From a virus: a stretch of 64,000 bases of DNA. Both the position numbers and the translations under genes were made by a program. Below the pieces are notes generated by a model. It searched no databases. It was not told the DNA's origin and saw only the letters and a program-made list of their open reading frames with translations. Below are positions 23,503 through 31,701 of the stretch, one piece after another. The stretch's first letter is position 1; every line of letters starts with the position of its first letter. The stretch covers positions 1 through 64,000 of the IMG/VR virus record IMGVR_UViG_3300030109_001309, one strand, 5' to 3'.

Positions 23503-25356
23503 TTAATGAGTACCTGACCAATTATCTCCAGTACGGTACTCTGCATCCAGCGGCGTGTTTAATTTAAAGTGTTCACCGGCTTGGATAATGGACTGCTTAA
23601 CAAGCTTACCTACTTCATCAGCGTGATCCTTTCGTACTTCTATTTGAAACTCATCGTGTACAACTGCTACTTGTCTAGCATCAAGGTTCTTTTCTAAGAC
23701 CCAATGATGCCAGAGTATCATAGCGTACTTCATAATAACTGCTTCACCACCTTGAAGATAACAGCTTAAAGCAAAGTGTTCTGACTTGATAGGTATGCGC
23801 CTACCGTCCAGACCAATCATGTATCCAAGTTTAGCTGCCCTTGCTGCTCGTTGTTTAAGTGCGGATAAAGCTGGTAAAGAATCGAGGAAAGTCTCTTTAA
23901 CTCTACGTCCATCTGTCGCGCTTCCTCCTGTAATAAGGCCAACCTTCTCGTCACCAGCACCAAGTAACCATGCATAGATGAAAGTCTTTGCGATGTCTCG
24001 ATTGCTCCACTGTCCTTTGTCTTCATTCCATTCTCCTTTTGATATACCCATAGCCTCTAGATTTTTAGTATGTATGTCACCGTTAACAACTTCATGGATG
24101 TATTCAGGATCATTCATGTAGTGAGAAAGAATACGCAACTGAATCCCACTAGCATCACAACCAAGCAAAGTATAAACGTTAGGATTAGCCACAGTAAAAC
24201 AAGACCGGCAGACTTCTCCGTAGGGTGAGCCACTAGAGGGTATATTTGCCATGTTAGGACTGTTATGAGACATCCTATGGGTAACAGCACCGATAGAGAA
24301 ACAGCTACCATGTACCCTGCCATCATCTCTGAGAGCATCTAACCATCCTTCCACTTCTTTAGCACGAGACACTAACATAGCGTATGTACCTAAGTGTTTA
24401 AGTTCTTGAGGTGCATTGCTATGTATTGTCTCTAGGTTTTCTTCACATAATTTCCAGGAATCTTTTTGCTTCTGCTCAAATTCTTCTGGTGTTATTACAC
24501 CCTCACGTTTCCTATCTAAAAGTTTACCGTATACTTTTGTACGTATGGTAGGACTCCAGTAAGGAGCAAGCCGCTTCACCTTCTGTTTCGGAGACTTAAG
24601 ATTAAACTCTTCCCAATTAACTAACGATACAGGACCACCTACAATTTCGTAATCAGAACCAAAGTGTCGTAGCCCTACAGTAGACAGTGTACCATCTTGT
24701 TTGTATTTAGGTGTCACTGTCCGTATCAGTTTGGGTAGAGGTGGAGCTACTTTTAGTATCAGTCTCTCCAGTTTGCTTGCCTTGCTTGTAAGATGGGCGA
24801 GGAGTTTGTGTGCCTTTTCTACGTCTAGAGCGAACCCTAACTCGCTTTGGTTTTCTAGTAGATGTTGGCTCACATGCTCGATCTTCATTGCTTCTTGAGC
24901 GTCTGACCCCCCGCCCTCTAACTTTAGTGCAACTGCTACCTTGTATGTTAACTCTACGTCATTGATACAATACTGTAACATGTCCTCACTGTACTCACTG
25001 AAGTCTTTATAAGGTAACTTAGGAAACCGTAACGCTTCACCCCAAGCTTTCAATGAGTGTCCACCGATACGTGAGTATTGTTGCAGCCTAGATACAAGTA
25101 AGGTATCAGTCACACAAGCTGGGCGTATACGTATACCAAGGAGCTTACGTAGTACACGCATATCATAACCAATAAAGTTATGCCCTATCCAATGACCTAC
25201 TGTATCAGTAAACGCTATGAAGTCTTGGATAGTATCAGGAGTCCAGCTTAGTATCTCACCAGTATCCCAATCCTTACACACAATACAGTGTATAACAGAT
25301 ACGTCAGGTAACAGTCCATCTGTCTCAACATCACAGATAACTGTACGTTTAGGCAT
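23503..25356 (-). CDS. DNA polymerase, family A (T7 gp5-like)
   Basis: A 617-residue protein from ATG 25356; GGAG is 7 nt upstream, while a longer frame to 25413 lacks an RBS. The 3'-5' exonuclease motifs are ICDVETDG (Asp9, Glu11), WIGHNFIGYD and YCINDVELTY. Polymerase motifs are A: LLGCDASGIQLRIL (Asp401), B: RDIAKTFIYAWLLGAG (Arg453, Lys457, Tyr461), C: VVHDEFQIEV (~567-569). Tyr at the E. coli position 762 equivalent is the T7 state, while the 766 position is Leu in place of Tyr. There is no thioredoxin-binding insert that I can define by eye. It replicates the phage genome together with the gp4-like protein. Confidence 0.93.
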   Translation of the reverse strand: MPKRTVICDVETDGLLPDVSVIHCIVCKDWDTGEILSWTPDTIQDFIAFTDTVGHWIGHNFIGYDMRVLRKLLGIRIRPACVTDTLLVSRLQQYSRIGGHSLKAWGEALRFPKLPYKDFSEYSEDMLQYCINDVELTYKVAVALKLEGGGSDAQEAMKIEHVSQHLLENQSELGFALDVEKAHKLLAHLTSKASKLERLILKVAPPLPKLIRTVTPKYKQDGTLSTVGLRHFGSDYEIVGGPVSLVNWEEFNLKSPKQKVKRLAPYWSPTIRTKVYGKLLDRKREGVITPEEFEQKQKDSWKLCEENLETIHSNAPQELKHLGTYAMLVSRAKEVEGWLDALRDDGRVHGSCFSIGAVTHRMSHNSPNMANIPSSGSPYGEVCRSCFTVANPNVYTLLGCDASGIQLRILSHYMNDPEYIHEVVNGDIHTKNLEAMGISKGEWNEDKGQWSNRDIAKTFIYAWLLGAGDEKVGLITGGSATDGRRVKETFLDSLPALSALKQRAARAAKLGYMIGLDGRRIPIKSEHFALSCYLQGGEAVIMKYAMILWHHWVLEKNLDARQVAVVHDEFQIEVRKDHADEVGKLVKQSIIQAGEHFKLNTPLDAEYRTGDNWSGTH

Positions 25357-25591
25357 CATTACTCTCCATCTTATTAATGTATGCGTAAACATCACCGTGT
25401 TTAACTTGACCATACACTCTAAACTTACCTGTTGAGGGCCAGTATTCTACTTTAATGCCTTTAATTTCTCGATACCAATGATGGGATGTATACTTATCCC
25501 ATCCTGTATCATCAGCTTCTTTAAGGCGAGTTCGTCTACGCCTCTGTTTACTTTTACGTAGTGCTTGGTAAACTTCAGCGAGGTCACTCAT
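25349..25591 (-). CDS. small basic protein, unknown function
   Basis: An 80-residue protein from ATG 25591, which has AGGAG 7 nt upstream; a TTG two codons earlier is less likely. It has a basic patch (RKSKQRRRRTRLKEADDTGW) and then IKGIKVEYWPSTGKFRVYGQ, which may form a small beta sheet. It overlaps the polymerase start by 8 nt, so the two are coupled. It could be a DNA-binding helper; no family was recognised. Confidence 0.7.
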   Translation of the reverse strand: MSDLAEVYQALRKSKQRRRRTRLKEADDTGWDKYTSHHWYREIKGIKVEYWPSTGKFRVYGQVKHGDVYAYINKMESNDA

Positions 25592-25602
25592 TATCAATCT
25601 CC

Positions 25603-25956
25603 TTAATCTTTATGTCCATACATTTCTGCATTAGCACCATGTCTTACACGACAACCGAATCCCCCTTCATCACAGTTAGGGTAGGATGCACAACCAAGAT
25701 GCTCATCATAGTCATCGTCATACTGTTCAGTAAAATAATAAGGATGCCATGATCCAATTTGTTTTTCAGTCTCCTTCTCAATTAATTCAAACATACTCTT
25801 CTTAAGTTTTGCTCTTATTTTATCACTATCAGGTCCACCTGGATAGTACTCAAGGTGTACCCACTTCCATCCTCGTGTCTTAACATGAACCAAACGTAAT
25901 CCACTACCAATACGAGGTGCTTCATCTGTAAACCATAAAGGTTGTCGCTCTACCAT
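25603..25956 (-). CDS. hypothetical protein between primase-helicase and polymerase
   Basis: A 117-residue protein with many aromatic residues (LVHVKTRGWKWVHLEYYPGG) and an acidic, His/Cys-containing end (YDEHLGCASYPNCDEGGFGC). Its start overlaps the primase-helicase stop (TAATG). The Cys/His content might bind metal. It is in the replication operon but no function can be named. Confidence 0.65.
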   Translation of the reverse strand: MVERQPLWFTDEAPRIGSGLRLVHVKTRGWKWVHLEYYPGGPDSDKIRAKLKKSMFELIEKETEKQIGSWHPYYFTEQYDDDYDEHLGCASYPNCDEGGFGCRVRHGANAEMYGHKD

Positions 25957-27614
25957 TACATAGTATCCTCTATGTTATCAACAACCTCATGGTCTACCTC
26001 ATTCAAGCGGTTCGTGAGATCGTTGTAGTATACCTGACAGGCAACACCTGTACGCCCACAGAAGCGGTTCTTAACGACTCTAATTGTTGTGGTGTTAGCT
26101 TCGATAGGGTCTTCTGCTTGTCCGTCCCGCTCAAGCCCGATAACAATGTTAGATAGTTGCCCAATTCCTGCTGTGCCTCGTATATCTGCGAGACTTGTTT
26201 GGCCTCCCTCTTCCAAGGCTTTCCCTGTTTGTCGCTTGGTATGTGCGACCATGCAGAGGTGAATGTCGAGTTCGACAGTAAGACCTTTGAGTTTATGGGC
26301 GATCTCATCTAACATCTTCCTTTCATCACCGCTTTGATCAGATACCATAAAGCTAATGTGATCTAAGATTATTATCTTACAGTCACAACCTTTAGCAAAG
26401 TACTTGATCTTATCACAGATGTAGTCAACGCTGTTATCATGCCACGATTCTGACAAAGTATGTAGCCTACCAGTACCCCATGTACGCTCGTTACCCTGCA
26501 TCATCTCTGCTTCTGTAACGTGTACATCAGGTAGATGGGTAGGTAAGTTAAGATCGAGGGAGATCATACCCCTACCTGTTTCCCAACCTGTCTCTTCCAA
26601 GAACAACATACCTATGTTTAGATCAGTAGTCTTCAAGGCATGGAAGGCTATCTCTCTAGCGATACTAGTCTTACCACTACCAGAACCAGCAATCAACGTA
26701 ATCATTTCACTGGTACGTATGCCATAGGTTTTCTGGTTCAATCCTTCCCATGGAAATAATACTGCCGCCTCTGCTCGTGGTTGTTTAACAATCTCCCACA
26801 TGGTTTCAGCATCAGAGATAACATCATCAGGTTTGTATTGCTCCGCTCTCCACCATAGATTAACAAACGTATCGTGTTCATTGTTCTCTAGGTACTCGCC
26901 TACATCATTACGTTTAAGATTAACGATCTTAGCTTTCTTAGGAAACAATGAGGCCACTGCTCGTGCGGCTTTCTTTCCAGGCTCATCGTTATCAAACGCT
27001 ATGATAATATTATCGTAGCTATCCAGCCATTCAAACTCCCGCTTACAATCTTTGTAGGCAGAAGTAGATGAACGCACTCCAACAACAGGCCACTTAGAAC
27101 CCATCATCTGATACGCTGACATCGTATCGATCTCACCTTCACACAAGGTAACAAACTTTCCCTTGCTAGAAAATTCTGATTGACCAAACAACCTAGCTTT
27201 AGCTATTGGTCCTTTGCTTTGAAAGTTCTTAGTCTCTACGTGTCGTACCTTGTACGCTATAGCCTCACCATCCTTGGATGTATAAGGGTAGAGATGTTCA
27301 GAGATAACACCACTATCGAAAGTAAACCTTACTTTGTATTGGCGTACCGTATCAATATCAATGTTACGTTCTTTAATTGGACCTACTTTAGTGTTATCTA
27401 AGTTGATCTCTAACTTAGTAGCGGTCTGTAGTTCCACCACATTACTCTCCTTTCGGGGTTGAGAAGTGCCAAAGTAATCTCTTGTATTACATGAATAACA
27501 GTAGGCATGGCCGTCATTATACTCAGTATAGGCATCACTGCTATCACAATGAGGACATGGACCCTGCTTAATAACGTTAGTAGGTTCATTGAAAAATTCT
27601 TTAATCATCAGCAT
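25956..27614 (-). CDS. DNA primase-helicase (T7 gp4-like)
   Basis: A 552-residue bifunctional protein. An N-terminal zinc ribbon with Cys20, Cys23, Cys39 and Cys42 (GPCPHCDSSD, YCYSCNT) is followed by a Toprim domain (TLCEGEIDTMSAY, ~156-168; FDND ~207-210). The C-terminal RecA-like DnaB helicase has Walker A GSGSGKT (310-316), Walker B KIIILDHISF (~415) and the H-motif region VAHTKRQTGKALEEGGQTSL. The length matches T7 gp4 (566). It unwinds DNA and makes primers at the fork with the polymerase at 23503-25356. Confidence 0.93.
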   Translation of the reverse strand: MLMIKEFFNEPTNVIKQGPCPHCDSSDAYTEYNDGHAYCYSCNTRDYFGTSQPRKESNVVELQTATKLEINLDNTKVGPIKERNIDIDTVRQYKVRFTFDSGVISEHLYPYTSKDGEAIAYKVRHVETKNFQSKGPIAKARLFGQSEFSSKGKFVTLCEGEIDTMSAYQMMGSKWPVVGVRSSTSAYKDCKREFEWLDSYDNIIIAFDNDEPGKKAARAVASLFPKKAKIVNLKRNDVGEYLENNEHDTFVNLWWRAEQYKPDDVISDAETMWEIVKQPRAEAAVLFPWEGLNQKTYGIRTSEMITLIAGSGSGKTSIAREIAFHALKTTDLNIGMLFLEETGWETGRGMISLDLNLPTHLPDVHVTEAEMMQGNERTWGTGRLHTLSESWHDNSVDYICDKIKYFAKGCDCKIIILDHISFMVSDQSGDERKMLDEIAHKLKGLTVELDIHLCMVAHTKRQTGKALEEGGQTSLADIRGTAGIGQLSNIVIGLERDGQAEDPIEANTTTIRVVKNRFCGRTGVACQVYYNDLTNRLNEVDHEVVDNIEDTM

Positions 27615-27768
27615 TCTTTTCCCATATCTGTAGATGTTCTTCGTAAGTCATCAAGTTATCTAATGCATCAAAGATATGATACTTACATTCAAAACATGGT
27701 TCTACTTTACCATCTTTAAACTTAATCTCTTTAGGCTCTAGTATACTATTACATATATTACAACGCAT
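27601..27768 (-). CDS. 55-residue zinc-ribbon protein
   Basis: A short gene with AAAGGAG upstream of ATG 27768 and TAA at 27601, overlapping the primase-helicase start by 14 nt. The product begins MRCNICNSILEPKEIKFKDG and continues PCFECKYHIFDALDNL. The two C-x2-C pairs form a likely zinc ribbon. It fills what would be a 170-nt gap and is likely co-translated with the primase. Function is unknown; regulation or DNA contact is possible. Confidence 0.75.
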   Translation of the reverse strand: MRCNICNSILEPKEIKFKDGKVEPCFECKYHIFDALDNLMTYEEHLQIWEKNADD

Positions 27769-27784
27769 GTCAACTCCTTTCTTG

Positions 27785-28735
27785 TTACAGGGTCATATTA
27801 AATTCAGTTAAGGGTTCCAGTATAGACTTAATGACATCAACTGTAAACCCATTACCTAACATCTTGTACCGTTGTGTATTAGATACATGATTAGTGTAGT
27901 TGTCAGGTACAGTTTGTAATCTTTCGCACTCGATAGGGGTAAGCTTACGCCATGTAGTTGTATCCTTAAGAACTTTAGGTGTACGCCATCCACCCTGACA
28001 AGTATTAAGTGTAGGTGATTTACCTTGAGGATGGTACACACGCTTCACTGAATCAAAACCTGATATATCAGCGTCACCAATATGACACAACCCATCCTTA
28101 GAGAACACGAGTTGCCGCCGGTTCTTCTCAAAGTAACTCTTTAAGTTACCACCTTTAAAATAGTTAGCATCAATACAGTGTGCTTTATCTCTATCTGTTA
28201 TACCATCTTCAAGTATATCTTGTAGTACTATACCTTTATCTTCTGGTAGATTAAATGGTATATTAGTCCAGTATAAACGATACCTATTCTGTGCTGATAC
28301 TACATTACTATTGATAGCGATTGGTTCTACACCTAACGCTTCAGTAATAACGTCCTGACTCTCCTGTTTCATACGTACATTCTCAAGTAAAAAGTATTTA
28401 GGTTTAGTTTCTTTAAGTATACGTACATACTCCCAAAATAATTTGGATCGTGGATCGTCAAAGTTTAATCGCTTACCAGCAAAAGAAAACCCTTGACATG
28501 GCGAACCCCCTACCAATAGATCAATTTTAGGTTGAAGATGTTGGTGTAAGTGTTTGTCATTCCACGATAAATCAGTAACGCTACCCAAGTGTATAGTCTG
28601 TGGATAATTCTCCTTAGCTACCTTGATTGCGTACTTATCAATCTCACTAGCGTAGTAGTTGCATGGAATACCAAGTTTGTCAAGTGCAATCCTGGCACAT
28701 GACATACCATCAAACAAAGAGAGAACATTTAACAT
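27785..28735 (-). CDS. C5-cytosine DNA methyltransferase
   Basis: A 316-residue protein. Ordered motifs of m5C methyltransferases are visible: I LSLFDGMSCARIAL (~5-18), IV GGSPCQGFSF with catalytic Cys80, VI LLENVRM (118-120), VIII SAQNRYRLYW (Gln149, Arg151, Arg153) and X MLGNGFTVDVIKSI near the C-terminus. It methylates cytosine in a specific site, probably to guard phage DNA from host restriction. No partner endonuclease is next to it. The recognition site cannot be predicted from the sequence. Confidence 0.93.
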   Translation of the reverse strand: MLNVLSLFDGMSCARIALDKLGIPCNYYASEIDKYAIKVAKENYPQTIHLGSVTDLSWNDKHLHQHLQPKIDLLVGGSPCQGFSFAGKRLNFDDPRSKLFWEYVRILKETKPKYFLLENVRMKQESQDVITEALGVEPIAINSNVVSAQNRYRLYWTNIPFNLPEDKGIVLQDILEDGITDRDKAHCIDANYFKGGNLKSYFEKNRRQLVFSKDGLCHIGDADISGFDSVKRVYHPQGKSPTLNTCQGGWRTPKVLKDTTTWRKLTPIECERLQTVPDNYTNHVSNTQRYKMLGNGFTVDVIKSILEPLTEFNMTL

Positions 28736-28746
28736 AGAGTGTACTC

Positions 28747-29457
28747 CTATATAACAAACCCACTCGTATCATTACGAGCTTCGCCTTTAGCTTTAAGACC
28801 AACGATAACATATTTTTTATCTAAAAATCTAAGATCATCTTGATCTCCATCAATTACTTCATACTTGATAGGCACATGATCCCATGCTGTACGTGGTCCC
28901 CATATGTAGTGTTTAGGTACATTCTTAAACACAAAGGATACGTTACATCCATTAGACAATGCCATCCAACAATCTTTCATGTTATTCTCACTTCTACTAA
29001 AAGTCAAGTGATAATTTTTAGGGAGTTGGTTTTTCCCATACAGATATGCACGTTTAGGTATCTTAGTGTAATCATAAAAATTTACATCTGGAAATTCATC
29101 CATGATACCTGTAGTTTCCCAAGGAAAATCACTTGTACCATTCAAACGAATTGCTACTAACATATCTTTGCGAGATGCTTTAGCAATAAGTTTTTTAATA
29201 TCCAAACGTAGCTCATGCATAAACAGTTTACGATGCTCCATGAAGTATTTAGTTTTTCGTATACGAGCGTGCTGCACATTGCTCATCTTACCTCTACCAG
29301 CAGTATACAAACACGATTCAGCGCATCCATTTGATGCTTTTGCACACATATTATACCCAGATATTTTGTGTGGTGCTAAGTACAGGATGCCTGTCATAAC
29401 CCCACGCTTTACACCCTTAATAGTTTTAGCGTCATTGTTAACTGATAGTAAATTCAT
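28747..29457 (-). CDS. Gp88-like Cys-containing phage protein
   Basis: A 236-residue protein. The N-terminal part ILYLAPHKISGYNMCAKAS then NGCAESCLYTAGRG has three Cys (CxxxxxGCxxxC), a pattern I associate with the uncharacterised 'gene product 88' family of actinophages and others. A second block, RLNGTSDFPWE and VNFYDYTKI, is also typical. Such proteins might bind a metal or Fe-S cluster; the biochemical role is unknown. It lies between the methyltransferase and a series of small early genes. The family is from memory. Confidence 0.65.
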   Translation of the reverse strand: MNLLSVNNDAKTIKGVKRGVMTGILYLAPHKISGYNMCAKASNGCAESCLYTAGRGKMSNVQHARIRKTKYFMEHRKLFMHELRLDIKKLIAKASRKDMLVAIRLNGTSDFPWETTGIMDEFPDVNFYDYTKIPKRAYLYGKNQLPKNYHLTFSRSENNMKDCWMALSNGCNVSFVFKNVPKHYIWGPRTAWDHVPIKYEVIDGDQDDLRFLDKKYVIVGLKAKGEARNDTSGFVI

Positions 29458-29681
29458 AATACTACCCCTTTACTTTCGTAATACTTTTTCAATACTTGGT
29501 TATACCTTTTCATATCATATATATACAAGGTTTCTTCTTGTCTATCATATGCCCAAAGAGGATAGGGTAAAGGCGGTTTAATCCAATTGTCTTCGATGTC
29601 TTCCATTATTGCCTGTTCCATCTTTGATAAACACAGTTTTGTGTTAGATGGTAAACTTAAATTTACCAATCTGTTTTGCAT
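29454..29681 (-). CDS. small hypothetical protein
   Basis: A 75-residue protein with AGGAGA upstream of ATG 29681. The sequence has a helical start (TKLCLSKMEQAIMEDIEDNW) and a second half LYIYDMKRYNQVLKKYYESK. The stop overlaps the next start by 4 nt, indicating coupling. No motif or family was recognised; early leftward position suggests a host-takeover or accessory role. Confidence 0.6.
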   Translation of the reverse strand: MQNRLVNLSLPSNTKLCLSKMEQAIMEDIEDNWIKPPLPYPLWAYDRQEETLYIYDMKRYNQVLKKYYESKGVVL

Positions 29682-29691
29682 TACTTTTCTC

Positions 29692-29901
29692 CTATACTAT
29701 CTGAAGAAATCCTATACCATTCCCTTCAGGATCACGCATTACCCATGCACATTTAGTCTTCTTACCTTTACGAAAACTAATTCCAATACAAGGTTTACCA
29801 AACTCTGCAATAGTCTCATCGTAATCATCTACAATGATCCTTTCTACTGTGTATCCTAACAGTTGTTGATACTCATTTGCATATTTATTACTATCGTCCA
29901 T
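29692..29901 (-). CDS. small hypothetical protein
   Basis: A 69-residue protein with GGAGG 7 nt before ATG 29901. It has an acidic/aromatic start (NKYANEYQQLLGYTVERIIV) and a beta-like end (CIGISFRKGKKTKCAWVMRD). It overlaps the DUF2958-like gene by 1 nt. No function can be assigned. Confidence 0.6.
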   Translation of the reverse strand: MDDSNKYANEYQQLLGYTVERIIVDDYDETIAEFGKPCIGISFRKGKKTKCAWVMRDPEGNGIGFLQIV

Positions 29902-30200
29902 TACATTACCTCCGATAAGTTAGCTTTGAAATGTAAGTCACGCTCTACACGTAGACCTAAAGAACCTCGTACACTTTCCAAGTCAGACAACATGAAGTAT
30001 CCAAACTCAGGGTAATGCCCATCTACCCATCCAAAGAACCGCCAATCATCACCCTCTGGATTGCCTTCAGTTACATACCAAGTCCATGAGCTATCAGGTG
30101 TAAAAAACTTGGCAACAACAGGAATATTTTTGGCCTCTGTACTGTCATGTGTACCCAAACCTGGAATTTTCTTTTCGATTTCTTTTGTCATAAGTTTCAT
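29901..30200 (-). CDS. DUF2958-like protein
   Basis: A 99-residue protein. The pattern EIEKKIPGLG, VVAKFFTPDSSWTWYVTEGN, FFGWVDGHYPEFGYFMLSDL and ESVRGSLGLRVERDLHF is what I know as DUF2958, a small family common on plasmids, integrative elements and some phages. Its function is unknown. GGGAGA precedes ATG 30200. Its presence in a phage early operon links this module to mobile-element accessory genes. Confidence 0.8.
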   Translation of the reverse strand: MKLMTKEIEKKIPGLGTHDSTEAKNIPVVAKFFTPDSSWTWYVTEGNPEGDDWRFFGWVDGHYPEFGYFMLSDLESVRGSLGLRVERDLHFKANLSEVM

Positions 30201-30211
30201 GTTACTTCTCC

Positions 30212-30418
30212 CTATTTTACTGATTTAATTTTACCATCTTTCATAGTTACTTGAGCAAAAAACTCACGCCCTTGTCCAGTAATGTGAGGACGATTTGCTC
30301 CAGTTAATGTACCATTTAACTGATACTCTGGACCAAACATACTAGTCTCAATAAAGTTCAAAGGTTTACCGATACTTTTTTTAAGAACTTTTTTACTAGG
30401 GTAATTAAAGATAAGCAT
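30212..30418 (-). CDS. small conserved accessory protein (plasmid/phage type)
   Basis: A 68-residue protein with AGGAG before ATG 30418. It has the sequence YPSKKVLKKSIGKPLNFIET, FGPEY, and REFFAQVTMKDGKIKSVK. I recall similar small proteins next to DUF2958 in plasmids and phages, so the two may be a linked cassette. The fold and function are unknown. Confidence 0.65.
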   Translation of the reverse strand: MLIFNYPSKKVLKKSIGKPLNFIETSMFGPEYQLNGTLTGANRPHITGQGREFFAQVTMKDGKIKSVK

Positions 30419-30422
30419 TATA

Positions 30423-30608
30423 TTACTTCTCCTCTAATGTAGTTATATAATTTTCTTGAACTTCTGTTAGTTTCTTATAGATATCTATAATAGATGTGTA
30501 ATCTTTTATACGTTTAGAAAGGTACACCCTTTGTTCTTCTAATTCGTATATGTTTTTTTCTAAAGTTTTTACCTTTTGCTTTAGTATAATTATGTCTTCT
30601 TGTTTCAT
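30423..30608 (-). CDS. 61-residue coiled-coil protein
   Basis: This protein is almost entirely a predicted coiled coil (KQKVKTLEKNIYELEEQRVY and YKKLTEVQENYITTLEEK). AGGAGT precedes ATG 30608. It has no membrane or catalytic motif. It could be a dimeric regulator or inhibitor made early; that is a guess from position and shape. Confidence 0.6.
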   Translation of the reverse strand: MKQEDIIILKQKVKTLEKNIYELEEQRVYLSKRIKDYTSIIDIYKKLTEVQENYITTLEEK

Positions 30609-30683
30609 AGTATTTGTACTCCTATCTCATTACTCAGAACTTTTTCTGAATACATTAATAATATCAATAACATAACCTCCCAA

Positions 30684-30779
30684 TTATCCAGTTAAAATTA
30701 ACACCATATACAACGATGCAAAGAATAATGCAAGTGCTATTGATGCTAGGTACAGTTCACGATCATCGTCATTTTTCAT
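30684..30779 (-). CDS. 31-residue single-pass membrane protein
   Basis: A short gene with a very good RBS (AAAGGAG, spacing 8-9) before ATG 30779 and TAA at 30684. The product has a charged start (MKNDDDREL) and one membrane helix (LASIALALFFASLYMVLILT). Tiny inner-membrane proteins of this kind are common among early phage genes. The role is unknown. Confidence 0.6.
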   Translation of the reverse strand: MKNDDDRELYLASIALALFFASLYMVLILTG

Positions 30780-30797
30780 TAATTAATCTCCTTTTTA

Positions 30798-30828
30798 GTG
30801 ACACATTGTAAGAACTTGCAAGGTCAAT
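30798..30828 (+). repeat. 31-bp imperfect inverted repeat, copy 1
   Basis: Positions 30798-30828 match the reverse complement of 31397-31427 at 27 of 31 bases. The shared core is GTGACA-x-ATTGTAAGA-x-CTTG-x-AAGGTC. This copy lies after the terminator of the 30851-31372 gene and before the 31-residue gene. It may be a regulator binding site; see copy 2. Confidence 0.7.
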
Positions 30829-30836
30829 GGTTTTTG

Positions 30837-30860
30837 AAAAAAGAAACGCTCTATGCGTTT
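30837..30860 (-). terminator. intrinsic terminator after the first replication-arm gene
   Basis: On the minus strand AAACGC (30860-30855) pairs with GCGTTT (30849-30844) around a 5-nt loop, followed by C and then six T. The stem includes the last codons and stop of the 30851-31372 gene. It fits a rho-independent terminator for leftward transcription, although the stem is only 6 bp. Confidence 0.7.
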
Positions 30861-31372
30861 AGTGTTACTTCTGGAGCTTTCGCATTTAATTGACGCTTCC
30901 AGTACTCCAGAGTCTCTCCAGCGGATGCGTCTTTGGCCTTACGCTTGCCAAACTTAGTAACAATCTTATGCAACTCTTTGTTAAGCATAGTTGCATCGTA
31001 CTCAAGATCGTCTTGATCTTTACGAGCTACACCAATCCAGTAGTTTTCCATTGATGCTTCTTCTACGTTTGCACGATCTGCTCGCTTGTTTTCTTCATCT
31101 CGTACAAATTTCTTTTGCTCACGATCATACACTTGGTCTGAATATGTTTCTACCCACACACGAAAGTAAGTAGCACCCACACCAGCATCAATATGCCACG
31201 TTAAGGCTTGGTTAATTTTACTATGATCGCCACACTTGGCATAGTGAGCAAGAGCATACAAAGCTACGTTCCACAAGTTACGCTTCCCACTTTTAAATTG
31301 GGACACGCCAGTTTTACCAGCTTTGACAAATTGCTCATCGTTTTTAATTGCAAGTTTTAGTACTTTTGCCAT
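30851..31372 (-). CDS. early protein flanked by inverted repeats, unknown function
   Basis: A 173-residue protein with GAGAAGGA upstream of ATG 31372. The sequence is hydrophilic: KTGVSQFKSGKRNLWNVALY, THWHIDAG-like LTWHIDAGVGATYFRVWVET, then a charged helix (REQKKFVRDEENKRADRANV) and a basic end. It is terminated at its own stop and bracketed by 31-bp inverted repeats (30798 and 31397), so it is likely a separate early transcript. It could be a regulator, replication initiator or host-takeover factor. I recognise no family. Confidence 0.75.
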   Translation of the reverse strand: MAKVLKLAIKNDEQFVKAGKTGVSQFKSGKRNLWNVALYALAHYAKCGDHSKINQALTWHIDAGVGATYFRVWVETYSDQVYDREQKKFVRDEENKRADRANVEEASMENYWIGVARKDQDDLEYDATMLNKELHKIVTKFGKRKAKDASAGETLEYWKRQLNAKAPEVTLNA

Positions 31373-31396
31373 GATAGTCTATCCTTCTCGTAGTAG

Positions 31397-31427
31397 ATAG
31401 ACCTTACAAGCTCTTACAATATGTCAC
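31397..31427 (-). repeat. 31-bp imperfect inverted repeat, copy 2
   Basis: This copy sits 25 nt upstream of the start of the 30851-31372 gene. Read on the minus strand it matches copy 1 (30798-30828, plus strand) with four mismatches. It contains a TTGTAAG direct repeat at a 10-nt step. An RNA carrying both copies could form a long stem, or the copies may be paired operator sites. Confidence 0.7.
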
Positions 31428-31701
31428 GCATAGTCAGTCTAGCTGTAGTGTTTGGTTTAACCTTGAAAAGTATATTGCCATCGCTTTTGCCCTACGTAAA
31501 CGCTAGGGATAAAACAGCCAGCATACAATCAAACGGTCCACTCGCAATTGACTTTGTATCGGTTCAACGACTTTGGCTTGGTCCAGGCACAAGTGTTGCT
31601 AGTACTCGCACCAGACTACCATCATTTTATCAGGATTTACCGTACCATTTCAGGCACGCACCTAACTATGCGATCTTGAATTGGGTTAGAATTTAACCCG
31701 C

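Noticed and set aside
28840-29581. Overlapping plus-strand frames opposite the Gp88-like gene
   Set aside because: They are antisense to a gene with strong motifs and RBS, and have no RBS or protein pattern of their own.
30605-30673. 22-codon minus-strand frame between two small early genes
   Set aside because: The GGGAGG is only 2 nt from its ATG and the product is too short to judge; possibly a leader peptide but not supported.
31421-31696. Plus-strand open frame of 91 codons upstream of the origin region
   Set aside because: It lacks a Shine-Dalgarno, has no recognisable protein pattern, starts inside the inverted repeat copy and runs against the direction of all nearby genes.
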